Assembly: GCF_030704535.1 (NCBI RefSeq)
Contig: NC_081818.1
Location: forward strand, 27,913,501 to 27,977,500
DNA: 64,000 nt
Origin: Vitis vinifera
Taxonomy: Eukaryota > Streptophyta > Magnoliopsida > Vitales > Vitaceae
Reading direction: 5' to 3'
Shown one piece after another: positions 36,027 to 47,180 of this stretch (the first letter of the stretch is position 1; every line of letters starts with the position of its first letter). The position numbers and the translations under genes were made by a program. The notes under the pieces were generated by a model. It saw only the letters and a list, made by a program, of their open reading frames with translations, did not search any database and was not told where the DNA came from.

Positions 36027-37563
36027 TTAATGGGAAATCATTTTTTTTTAATATTAAGAGACGATTTCCCTTTTGATTCTTTTTTTCCTTTGAATTTTTT
36101 TTAAAATTAATTTGGATTTCCAATTTTTTGTAATATTAATTTTTTTAAAATTAGTTTGGATTTCCTTTTTGATTTTTTTTTTAAAATTAGTTGGATTTTC
36201 AATTTGTTGTAATATTAATTTTTTTTTTAATGGAAATCGTCATTTCAAAAGACATTTCTCTTTTATTTTTTTTTAAAATGGGAAAATCGTCTCTTCAAGA
36301 GACGATTTCCCTTTGAATATTTTTTTTAATTAGTTTGGATTTTCAATTTTTTTTAATGAAGAGATGATTTCCTTTTTGAATTTTTTTTATTTCCATTAAT
36401 TTTTTTTTTAAAAAAAATCGTCTTTTCAAAAGACGATTTTGCTTAAAAATTTTTTTATCCCCGATCCCTTTCTTTTACCTGATAAAAACTATCATATATT
36501 TGGAATAACTTTTTTTTTTGGGATAATTTAAAAATAATTTTTTTAAATCACTATAGTCGTGTCAAAAGTCCTCCTAAACAAGACAGAAGAGCAGGTTCGA
36601 GCAACTATTCCAAACATAGTTAATCAATTCACTCAAGCACTACAGGTAAGCAACAAACACCTGTGAACACACAATTTCATTCACATATAAATATTTTTAG
36701 GCACATTACTGTTAAGTCAGTACCAAACCCAACTAACACATCTAGCTTTTTCAAAAACAAATTCCACAAAATACGGATCTTCACACCTTTTCAACTAATT
36801 CTACTACTAACAAAAGATACAAAAGATTTCTTAAAGTATCTAGAAAATTCTCAAATTCTAACAACACTCCTCTGATTCATTGCCATTTCTTCGGTTGCAT
36901 TTCACGGTCCTGTAATCACCATCTCATTTATGGTAATCCTTGACATTGTAGCAACTTTACGATGAAGGGGCAAGATTCTTCTGGGTGCACAATCCAGGAC
37001 CAATTGGTTGCTTGCCATTAAGTGCTATACCGTACCAAGCCATGAACGGTTCTCTTGACCAGTACGGTTGTATCAAGTACCAAAACGACATTGCTCAGGA
37101 GTTCAACCAGCAGCTAAAGGACGGTGTAACCCAACTTAAGACCCAGCTCCCACTTGCTACATTCACCTACATTGACATCTATTCAGCTAAATTTTCACTA
37201 ATCAGCGATGCAAAGAATCAAGGTAGGCCTGTTTATCAGTCTCATTGTTAACAATATTCCACTGTAATGTGGTGTTCTGGCTCACTCATAATCTGTAGGA
37301 CTGGTCTAAATTGTGTGGTGACGGCAGGCTTTGATGACCCTTTGAACTACTGTTGTGGTAGTCTATTTCCTTATCCAGTCTTCTGTGGCTCTACCATGGA
37401 AGTGAATGAGACAGTGTATGGTAATCCTTGTGATGATCCCTGGGCTCGCATTAGCTGGGATGGCATACACTATACTGAGGCTGCCAATCGATGGGTTGCA
37501 ACCAAGATTATCAGCCGTTCACTGTCTGATCCTCCGGTCCCAATTACAAATGCTTGTTCTTAG

Positions 37564-39123
37564 CCCAAACACATGGTCATTGTTTGCTATCCAACAACTC
37601 AATTGTCTTGGTCCATTGCATATAATTCAGAAGGGTGCATGAGCTATAAGTATGTGGAGGTATTGTTGGTTTAAGACATAGCTGAACTGGTATGAATTTG
37701 AACAAAAATAAATGGATTCCATCAGAGTCATGATAATCTGCCTTGGCCTTGTTCATGGAAAAAAAATAGTAGTAAATAAACTCTGTAATAGAGGATGTCC
37801 TGTTTGACATAATTCAAGTTGTGATTTGAGGGATCTTTGTGGAACATAATAACAAGGCTTAATACCTGATCCCAAAAGTGAGACCAAGTACTTTTGCAAT
37901 GGGTTTGGGTCTAATATGAGCACATCCGCACAGGCATTTCCGAGGTTTCACTGTTAAACAATCCAAGAATAGAAGTCTAATTGCCCGAATTCCAGTCACA
38001 AAAGATTGTTCTTCAGTAGCCGAAGATCGAATGATCCTCCTGGTTTATGATGTGCCATGTATCAATTATCACGTCACGTTTAGAACATATCTGAAAAAAG
38101 GAAAATGGGAAGTCCTCAAAAGAAATAGTTGAACAATAGAACTGAAAATTCTGGAACTAAGTATAAAATAGAAAGGGAGAAGTACAGAAAAAACTGATCC
38201 AACATTAATGTCTGGATGTGATTTGAGTGGACCATGTCCTGGAACTATGATGTAGTCCCCCACTGCATCCAAATGAAGTGCGCGTGGTCCTAAACCAAAT
38301 GAGGAGGGAGGGGGACCAACAGCCAACCCACAAACTCATAAGTCATAGGTGACACGCCTTGAGTCTTGTTCTTTACTCCTTCTCATGGAAAACGGTCGAG
38401 GGTCCCTTCATCAACCACAAGCCCATTCTCTCTTTTATCTCACATTTATTACATACTACACATTTCAAACAATCGCCCCCATTAGCTATTAGCTTCAATC
38501 ATTTTATTAACGACTCTCAAACTCTGAAAGCACTAGGAGAAAATTTCTGAAACATCACCTTCTGGATGTGAATATATTCAATTTATAGTCAAATTTTTGT
38601 CACAACCCTTACCATAAATTCAAAATAAGGATAATATACATTAAGGGTCATCATGACTTGGGAAGGACGTGAGATGTAGGGCTTGGGGGCATCATCATGT
38701 GTGGCCTGTGAAGTCACGGACTTGCAGCCTTCATCATATAAACAATGCAGTCCAATTGATGGGTTAATATTTGTTATCTGCAAAATATGGGCTATTTTAT
38801 CCTTTTGATCAAATACCCGGTCATGGTTGATGTAGCATTTCCCTAAAAATAATCAAATATTCTTCAAATGGGTCCAACCCAATTGAATATATGGGATGAT
38901 CACTAAGAAACAAATCGTATCTTTCTCTTATTATTTTATCCTAACTAAGACCAAATTTATTATCTGTCTGCAAATCAACCTACTACCTTTTTAGGTACAA
39001 TCAAACACAGATGACTTCATCATTTTGAACACAACAGATCACATCTCACTTGTCAGTGGCTATAACTCAGTGGAGCGCTGTGAGGATTCTTGTGTTAGCT
39101 GGAGTTGAAGGAAAAGAAAAAAA
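37564..39123. other. Spacer between the two GDSL genes
   Basis: The first few hundred bases are the 3' flank of the broken copy and the last few hundred hold the promoter of the intact copy. No frame of interest and no repeat with readable ends. I find no lost GDSL exon here. Confidence 0.5.
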
Positions 39124-40625
39124 ATGGAGTCTGTAAAGCTGTTTTGGCTGTTTGGCCTATTGATTATAGGATCAGCAGGAGAGTGTATGGGAGTGATGGG
39201 CGGTCATGGTCCACGGAGATGCAGCTTTCCGGCTATTTTCAACTTTGGTGACTCCAATTCAGACACTGGAGGACGGTCTGCAGCCATCAGTGAGGTCTTT
39301 CTGCCCAATGGCGAAACCTTCTTCGGCAAGGCTTCAGGAAGGTTTTGTGATGGTCGCCTAATATTAGACTTCATAAGTAAGTCCATATTTTCTTTATACA
39401 AATATTTCAAGTCGTTGTCTTTCTTCTAAGTTTTATTCAGCGCAGGTGAGACACTGGGCTTACCATATTTGAATGCATATTTGGATTCCATGGGGACGAA
39501 TTTCTGGCATGGAGCAAATTTTGCGACTGGGGGTTCATCCATTAGGCCAGGGGGGTATAGCCCATTCCACCTTGAGATCCAACTCGCTCAGTTCAAACGA
39601 TTTAAATCTCAAACTACAGCTCTGTTTCTGCAGCTGAACCATAACTGTCAGTCTCTTTCTCTATCTTGCATGCGGCCTTTTTGGGCACTGAAATCATACT
39701 AACAGGCCGTGGTTGGTCTTGTTTCTGTCATGTCTAGGCACTACAGCACCTTTCAAAAGCGAAGTCCCAAGGCCCAGGGACTTCTCAAAGGCACTATACA
39801 CCATTGACATAGGGCAGAATGATCTTGCTTATGGTTTTCAGCACACAAATGAGGAAAAAGTGCTTGCTTCCATTCCTGATATCCTCAATGTGTTGTCTGG
39901 AGTAGTACATGTAAGTATTTTGAGTCAGTTTGTCTCCAGTTTGGGCATGATCAAACAGTTATATTCAAGCTTGAAACTTATGGTGGTGTTCCATGTTTCA
40001 GCAACTATATGAGGAAGGTGGAAGAACATTTTGGATACATAACACAGGCCCAATCGGTTGCTTGCCATACAGTGTTATATATTACCAACAAAAACCCCGA
40101 AATCTGGACCGTTACGGCTGCGTGAAGCCTCATAATAAGGTGGCCCAGGAATTCAACAAGCAACTTAAGGACATGGTCATCAAGCTAAGGGCACAGCTTC
40201 CTCATGCAGAATTCACATATGTGGATGTGTATTCGGTTAAATACTCATTGGTTAGCCAAGCAAAAGATCTAGGTAACTCCAGAAAAACCAATCACAATGC
40301 AGTGATATTTCTTAGTTTTTTTCTAAAATTAAACCATGTTTAGGTATCAAGAAGTTCCTAATTATTTGGGTAATGGTGATGGGCAGGTTTTGTTGATCTG
40401 ATGAACTTCTGTTGTGGTAGTTACTACGGTTACCATGTGGAATGTGGGCAGAAAGCAGTGGTGAATGGAACAGTCTATGGTATTCCATGCGAACATCCAT
40501 CCAGGCACATTAGCTGGGACGGCACACACTACTCAGAGGCGGCCAACGAATGGGTTGCAAAAGCCATTCTCAATGGCTCCTTCTCCGACCCACCAATTCC
40601 AGTATCAGAGGCTTGCCATCAGTAG
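39124..40625 (+). CDS. GDSL esterase/lipase (ENOD8-like), secreted
   Basis: Ser hydrolase of the plant SGNH/GDSL family. Exons: 39124-39376, 39446-39646, 39738-39910, 40002-40272 and 40387-40625, all GT-AG, total 378 residues, normal for the family. The N terminus MESVKLFWLFGLLIIGSAGE is a signal peptide, so the product enters the secretory pathway. Block I is FGDSNSDTGG (Ser nucleophile), block II has HGANFATGGSS, block III is GQNDLA (Asn of the oxyanion hole) and block V is SWDGTHYSEAAN (catalytic Asp and His). NGS/NGT sequons suggest N-glycosylation. The substrate cannot be told; relatives act on acylated cell-wall or lipid substrates. The gene lies 1.56 kb downstream of a damaged tandem paralogue in the same orientation. 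Confidence 0.94.
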
Positions 40626-41124
40626 CAGCAGGCCTAGTCACGGTGTAACAAGCCAACCACTGGCGTACTGGTCACAAAAAATATTGGCGGATTGTAGTAC
40701 AATTCAATGAATTTTCGAGGAACATGTTCTTCCATTTAGATGGAATTCTCTATTGATGCAGAAACTGACTTACCAGTATTCTTAACTCTCAGTTCAAGTT
40801 TTCCATCAGGCAGTTTGGTGTACCAAGAAAAGAAAATGAAATCCCACCATTTCTTTATTAAAACATGAGACATACAAACAACAATTTGACTGAGGAATTT
40901 CAACAATTCCTTACACAATTGAATATAAATGCAACTTTTCATGAGGACCCCATATGTAGTATAATCAAGAATTTGGTGCCAAATCCCCTTTGTCACCGTT
41001 ATTCTTTGCGTTTCCCCAATTTTTCCAGCAAGAATCTAAAAATCCGACCAACCACCTAACATGTATTCTTTTCTCTAAAGCATATTTTACAAGAATATAA
41101 TAAATACATCGTTGAATCATTGGC
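40626..41124. other. Tail-to-tail 3' region
   Basis: Convergent 3' ends of the GDSL gene (+) and the KLCR-like gene (-) share this 499-bp gap. No gene or repeat seen. Confidence 0.5.
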
Positions 41125-43890
41125 TTATAATACCTTGATGGCATCATTTATTGTCGTCTGAGGGTTGGTGTCAAGGAAGGTTTGTAGTGATCTGGTTTTC
41201 CTACTCCGAACCCTGCCTGCTTCTGTCAATAACTCTGTCAACCTTCTCTTCTCATCATCTACATCAGGATTTGCTGTCCCCAGCTTCTCCTCTCTTACCC
41301 CAACAACATATTCCAAAATTTCAATGGCATCCTCCAACCTGTGCAAATATGATTTGAAAGCAAGAGATGTTTAATAATCAGAGTTAAAGATAATCCAGTT
41401 CCAATGACAAATTTATATCTAAGTCCTTCTGGTGGCTAAGAAAAAAATATAGGAAAAACTAGAATCCTACTACAACCACTCTAATCCAATAATCCTTTCA
41501 TGTATCTTCTCAACCACCAAACAGGGTGTAAAGGTGTTTAAAAACTCTACTCACAGAACCTTATCTGATGGGAATTTGGACTTCAATATAGCCATCAAAG
41601 ATTGACAACATTTGTCATTGGACAACCTTGTCTTGGCTCGTTTCAAAGTCAAGACAGAACAGACAGAAGAAAAAAAACAGGACTCAAACACAACATTTTG
41701 TAACAAATGATATCTATAATAGACAGGGAAAAGAGCAATGATGCCATACTTTCACCATAAGACATAACCAAAAATTTATGATGACTAGCATTTCTTAAAA
41801 CTATGAAGTATAAACAAGTCAATCACTGAAAAGAAGACTATAGTTAATAACACTAGTGAAGATACTCAGTAGGCAACTCATGCTGATGTTGAAAACATGT
41901 AGTGAAAGGGTTTATACCTGCCCATTGCATCGTAAGTGCCAGCAAGATTACTGTAAATCCCTAATGTGTCAGGGTGGCATGGTCCATATTCCTTTTCCAA
42001 AATACTCCTTGCTTCTTCAAACAGCTCAGCAGCCTCGCCTATTGCATAACGTTGCACGCAGGCAAGGCCCATTTGATTCAGAGCGATCCCAAGGAAAGCA
42101 GATTTCTTCTCTCCACTTGCTCGAAGCTTTGAAATGGCACAGCTGAAGGAGTTGTATGAGGCAGAGTAATTTCCCATCATATAATATATGACCCCCATCT
42201 GGGCCTCAATTCCTGCAATTGTGCTTTGCTGACCTGGGGCATTACCGTATATCTTTAAGGCTTTCTGAAGTAACTTGAGTGCCTGCTCCAGCTCATTCAT
42301 GGATTCAAAGATAGCTGAAATATCAATTAAACCACTGGCAATCTCTTCTGAGGGGATTCCAGGATTGGGCTTTCCATAAAGCCGAAGGGCATTTTCACAG
42401 TAAGATTTGGACTCCCTTAATTTTCCTACCTTGTTGTATAGATCAGCCAAGCGGACAAAAACTGAAGCCACAGTTGGATGATTCTCCCCTTTAGTTGATT
42501 TAAACACAGTGAGAGCTTTCTGATAGGAAAAAACAGCCTCATCATATCGAGCCAGAGATAAATACGTGTCACCAATGCTGCAATCGATGGATGCCGCATC
42601 TATTTCCTGGCCATTTGCTGCCATTGCCATGCCTGCTAAAACATAATGCTCAAGAGCAGCTTCATAATCTCCTTTTGAGTCACAGATAAGCGCCATTAGT
42701 CTCCTGTCTGCTGCTTCTTCAAGAGAAGCAGGTGTGCCATTCTTCTTGTGGATGTTGAGGGCCATCTGGCAAAGCTTCTTGGCCTCATCAAATTGCAATG
42801 CTTGAACATGAGCCTCAGCTAAGTACCTGCAAGTCTCACCAAAACGAGAGTCCATTTCTCCCAAGACTTGTCTTTGGATCTCCAAACCTGCTGTGTAGCA
42901 CAGTATAGAGTTCTCAATCTGCCCTATCATTGCATAAGTATCACCCAACTGCATGCATCCAACAAATTTAGCAAGAGCATGATTCTGCCCCTCCTCTATC
43001 ACAGGAATTTCAATCGAGCGCTCAAGAGAAGGAATTGCCTCATCATACTGGCCTAAGCTGCAGTATATTGCAGCTATGACATGCAGACACATGACCAGCT
43101 CCAAATTGGGTTTCCCATTCCCAGTTATCTCAAATGATTTCACTGCCCGAAGAGCCAGTTCAAGAGCTTTCTGGGGATTTTCCCCTGAAGAAATCAAATC
43201 CCTTGTTTGTTTAAGTAAGAATGGTCCCAAGTCTGGGTTATCTAGTCCCGCCTCAAGGAGATCCTCGGTTCCATTGTGGAACTTCACTCCTGAAGCAAAA
43301 TTCTTTTGCTTCCTAATGGGAATAACCCCATTTGGTTTTCTCAAATTCCTCTCACGCCTTTTATCAATTGGAGGCCTCTCATTAGGATTTGATTTAGGGG
43401 ATCCTTCAGATTCCAAATGCAAATGAGAAGGCCTCTTCCATTGCAGTGAAGGAACAGACTTTTCACTTGCAAATTGGGTCTTATCCTTTATTCCAGTCCT
43501 TCTATCAACAGAACCATTTTCTTTCTCAGAAACCAAATTGCCTTCATTATCCTCTCCTTTATTCTTCATCATTACAACCTCTTTCATTACCTCCGCATCT
43601 CCAAAAAGTCCTCCCACAAGATGGTACAATTCTGAATCAATCCTTGACTCATTGCCGTATGATATAAAGCTGCGTCTAGAGGGTGATTGATCAGAGCTCT
43701 GCATCTCACATACATTGTGATACAGCTGCTCGATGGAGGTATTGATCACACCATCAATAACCAGATCAATAGACCCACTCTCATGACTCTGTGGACTCAA
43801 AGCACTCACTGGAGAATTACTGAAACCCTCTTTAGGAGTGTAATTTGCCATGCCGTCTCTATGCAGTCCATCCATTACAAGTCCAGGCAT
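41125..43890 (-). CDS. Kinesin-light-chain-related TPR protein (KLCR/CMU type)
   Basis: Two coding exons on the minus strand: 43890-41918 and 41338-41125, joined in frame (DAMGR/LEDAIEIL) to give 728 residues. The N-terminal 150 residues are polar and Ser-rich, followed by a basic stretch. From about residue 215 there are ten or so tetratricopeptide units, such as ALELALRAVKSFE, YDEAIPSLERSIEI and YDEAVFSYQKALTVF. A short basic tail (GRVRSRKTRSLQTFL) ends the protein. Plant KLCR/CMU proteins bind microtubules, hold cortical microtubules in place during cellulose synthesis and scaffold IQD calmodulin-binding proteins; that role is taken from the family. A 5'-UTR intron is likely (43902-44466). 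No kinesin motor is present. Confidence 0.93.
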
Positions 43891-43901
43891 CTTTACACCA
43901 A

Positions 43902-44466
43902 CTACAAATCAAGGACAAGTCCTGAAATTAAACAGAATCTTATGTACACAGCAGACTGCCTAAAAACGAATAAAAAAAATAAAAATAAAAAACCCAAATA
44001 AGGACCACAATTATCACATTGAAAAACCTACTCAAACATCTGAAGTATACAATGATTGGGAAACGTCCCCACATCCATAAATAGCAATATCAGAAAATGT
44101 TCCACAAATAAGCAACAGAACTACAATCACTTGTTGCCATAATTTACCATTGTGGCTGAAAAAATCACCATTCTACATTGTCCATGTCCAGGAAAACCAG
44201 TTATTGAACAACCAACCAAAAAAAAAAAAAAAAACACGGGGGAAAACTGGAAAGAAGGAAAACCCAGTACAGATCTCTACAAAAAAATCTAAATCAACAT
44301 TCAATAATGTGATCTAAAATGCCAAAAGAAATCACAAACAACTAATAAGTTAACAAAAAACGCCTCAGAAATTCGGTAGGAGTTTGCAGAAGAGAGGGCA
44401 ACTAGAATGTTCACTGAAAGTGGGAACTGAATTATAAGAAATTAATGACAAGGAAAAAATGTGTAC
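43902..44466 (-). other. Probable 5'-UTR intron of the KLCR-like gene
   Basis: On the minus strand GATAAG/GTACAC at 44466 is the donor and TTGATTTGTAG ending at 43902 is the acceptor, 11 bases before the ATG. A TATA-like sequence upstream at 44564-44573 places a short leader exon at about 44535-44467. Confidence 0.45.
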
Positions 44467-44563
44467 CTTATCAATCTGCCAAGAAAGACAAGGCCAAGAT
44501 ATCACGCTCTCTGGGTTTGATGCATAGAGGGAAATTGTGGCCACATCTCTCTGTAGTGCTTCT

Positions 44564-44573
44564 ATTTATATAT
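44564..44573 (-). promoter_or_regulatory. TATA box of the KLCR-like gene
   Basis: The minus strand reads TATATAAATA in a gene-proximal position, about 30 bases before the presumed start of the leader exon. Confidence 0.4.
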
Positions 44574-44948
44574 ATACAGGCACAGACACAAATGAGAAGT
44601 GAGAGGAGAGGTCAGAGGAGGGGTTGGGGGTTGTAAGAAAATGGTGAGGGCAAAAATGGGTTAGGGAATAAATAAAGGAAAGTAGAGATAATATTTAAAA
44701 ATTGTGGGGTCGCAGAGAGGTGGGATGTTGAAGCAAAAAGGAAGGCGACTTTTCTCCCACTGCCCACTGCCCTCTGGCCTCTGCAACCGACCAGCCCATT
44801 TTCGTAATTATCAACTTCTTTGGGGGTTCTATTTTTTTCATGATATTGAAATTTGGCGCGATTAACGGTTTTTCAACTGGAAAAGACGGCGGAAATGTTT
44901 GCGTGACGGTGTCGATTCCGGACGTGTCTGAAACTGCGTTCAATTTTT

Positions 44949-44958
44949 GCCACGTGGC
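44949..44958. promoter_or_regulatory. G-box palindrome upstream of the KLCR-like gene
   Basis: GCCACGTGGC, a full palindromic G-box (CACGTG core at 44951-44956), lies about 400 bases upstream of the presumed start. It is a known binding site of bZIP and bHLH factors responding to light or ABA. Activity here is inference. Confidence 0.35.
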
Positions 44959-46076
44959 CGTGGAGATGTTTCTGGCTTAGCTGGCGTTGGTACAATGATT
45001 GAGTGGGTGCCTTTGTGGGGCAGTATTACAGCGGTGTCGTTTTGACCTTGGGCCTTGTATTTTTTGAAAAGGCCATTGGACCATAATGTGGGACCAAGCC
45101 CGCCGCAGTATGGCCCACACAACCGTTGAAGTTGAAGAGTAACGGAAGTTTCAGTCATAGGTAAAATATCTGGTTTGGGCCGATTAGGAAAGCCCAAAGA
45201 TGGGCTAGAAACCAGGGACATTAGAAGCCATTACTTTGTAAATCATAATTTGATCTTGAGATTATATATGATTTGATTCACCTTTTTTTTTTTTTTGGTT
45301 TTATATTTTTAAAGTAAAATTTTTTTTCTAGAAAATTATTTTTTAAAAAATAAATAAATAAATGAAATTTTTTTAGAATTAATGTTAACTGTAATATATG
45401 GTGTGGTTATCAACAAAGCCATGGCTTTCAAGGTGGGGGCCAAGCCCAACAGCATGGCACATCTTACCAAATGGCCGGTCACATTATCCATAGCTAAACG
45501 ATATTTCCCAACAAAGTGAAAAAGCGACGGCCCAACCCAATCGGCCCAATGGGCTTATCCACCATCTGAAAGTTACCCCTGATGTACAAATCCGAAGGCT
45601 TGAGTCCAATGAAATGAACTGCCAGGTTGCCAACGTCTCAACAGCAAACAGAATCAATTGATTGAGAAATCCAAAAATAGAAAATTTCCCAATCTGCACA
45701 CTCTCCCTTTGTTTTTTCAATTTTTTTATTTATTAAGTAATGCATCATCCATGAAAGCCCACAAAATAAAGTGATTTATAAGATGCTACCAACAACTACT
45801 TTTGAAATGGACACTTGTATTTATTCTGGTGCTGCAGCCCATTTGGTTGGTGGTTAGGGACCATATTTTTGGAATGTTTAGGTGACGGTGAACTCAATTT
45901 AGACCTTGCCCACTTCAAAGCAACCTGGTCTTATAAAGAAAAATTTAAGAAAATGATTTCAAATATAAGTAAAATAAGTTTGAAAAAGCGTAAAAATAAT
46001 TTATCAACTTTAATATCTCTTTTTTTCAAAATAAGCTTGAAAAAGTATATAAAAATATTTTATCAACTTTAACCTC

Positions 46077-46246
46077 TCTCTCGTTTTTCCTTTAACCTAG
46101 AGAAAGCTCTCTCTCTCGTATAGTATTATCTGTCCTATTTAGATAATCTCAATTAAGCAAATGGTCTCTCGTTTTTCCTCTCTCTCTCTCCCCTTTAACC
46201 TAGAGAAAGTTAGTATTATTTATCGTGATCTCAATTAAGCAAATGG
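46077..46246. repeat. Imperfect tandem duplication, about 85 bp x 2
   Basis: Copies at 46077-46164 and 46165-46246 both start TCTCTCGTTTTTCC, contain TTTAACCTAGAGAAAG and TAGTATTAT, and end ATCTCAATTAAGCAAATGG. They differ mainly in the length of internal CT runs. Confidence 0.75.
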
Positions 46247-46965
46247 TTAGGATATAAAGGCTGGTGCCACACCAATTTCATTGATAAGGATGAATGTGTA
46301 AGTGAAATAGCAACCCACCAACAAATTTTAATTATCTTATAAGCTTTGAATGTGTGATGTCTCCTCTTCACCACTCACCCCAACAACAATGACCAACACC
46401 CACTTGGGACATTGAGATATTTAGCCATATATTACATGTACCAATGAATGAATCACTAAGCCATGTATTGGAATATGCCTTCGTGGGAAAGTCTAGGGAT
46501 GTGAAATGCTAACGATTCCATTTAATATTTCCTTTCAATTACAACTTAGGTTGAGGGCAAATCATTTTAAACAATTTGAAGCTTGAATATAACATAAGTC
46601 TAGGGTTTGGGTGGAATTGCATTGAGGTCAATTTTGGCATTTTGGAAAATGACTCCTTGAAATGGACTAGATATGATCATTTTAGGTTACTATTAGAAAT
46701 TTGAAATTCTTGCGATGTTCATTCTCATTCTAATATTTGATTATTTAAGAATTTTTTTTTTGGAACTTAATGCCTATTATTTTATAAATAAAAACCTTTC
46801 AGTTTATATTAAAAACAATTACCTTTATTTATAAGGGTTCTTTGATTAAAAGGTTCACTAAAAATCTAATTTTTTAAATTTAATTCTTTTTTTTTTGTCT
46901 CATTTTGACAAAAAAACACTTGCTATTTTTTTAATGTAAAAATAACATTTTCTTTGAAAACTTAT

Positions 46966-47180
46966 ATGTAAATACTTGAAATGGTAAATGACATTTATGT
47001 AAAAAAAATATGTTATTTTTCAAGGATTAAATTCATAATTTTGGGAATTTATGTAAATGTTTTTAAAATTCATAATTTTTTTAATGTTACATTTAGGTAT
47101 AAAAAAATACTTGAAATGGTAAAGGGCATTGATGTCTCCTCAAGGATTAAATTCATAATTTTGGGAATTATTTTATCCAT
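46966..47180. repeat. Imperfect duplication with a 130-bp period
   Basis: ATACTTGAAATGGTAAA followed within 60 bases by CAAGGATTAAATTCATAATT and TTTTGGGAATT occurs at about 46972-47051 and again at 47107-47170. A third partial AAATTCATAATTTTTTTAATG lies between them. Confidence 0.65.

Larger units (their letters stand above)
33306..36571. mobile_element. Mutator-like non-autonomous DNA transposon with long TIRs
   Basis: Starts GGACTTTT and ends AAAAGTCC. The left 115 bases and the reverse complement of the right 115 align through shared words: TTTAAAAAAATTATT, TTAAATTAT, AGTTATTCCAAAT and CAGGTA. Flanks are TCCAAAACAA (33296-33305) and TCCTAAACAA (36572-36581), a 10-bp duplication with one mismatch. 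Long TIRs with a 9-10-bp duplication fit Mutator-like elements. There is no transposase frame. The interior is a tandem array of AT-rich units with hairpins, and an LTR-like element is nested at 34778-36026. Without the nested copy the transposon is about 2.0 kb. The superfamily call is inference from termini and duplication length. Confidence 0.72.
32896..37563 (+). pseudogene. GDSL esterase/lipase gene, 5'-truncated and transposon-interrupted
   Basis: Paralogue of the intact gene at 39124. Recognised parts: end of exon 2 (32896-33001, from IQPGDFSPFHLGVQ), exon 3 in two pieces (33179-33325 and 36557-36645), exon 4 (36952-37222, GPIGCLP block) and exon 5 (37328-37563, with SWDGIHYTEAAN holding the catalytic Asp and His). 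Exon 1 with the nucleophile motif FGDS is missing, and exon 2 is frame-shifted just upstream of 32896. Exon 3 is split by a 3.27-kb DNA transposon at 33306-36571. Removing the element and one target copy restores FQNKTEEQVRATIPNIV exactly in frame. Splicing from 33326 to 36556 would also keep the frame, with 15 added residues. Exons 4-5 show no damage, so decay is recent or partial. Without exon 1 it cannot encode a working secreted esterase. Confidence 0.72.

Noticed and set aside
41856-43667. Several + strand open frames opposite the KLCR-like gene
   Set aside because: They are antisense shadows of a long, well-supported exon on the minus strand.
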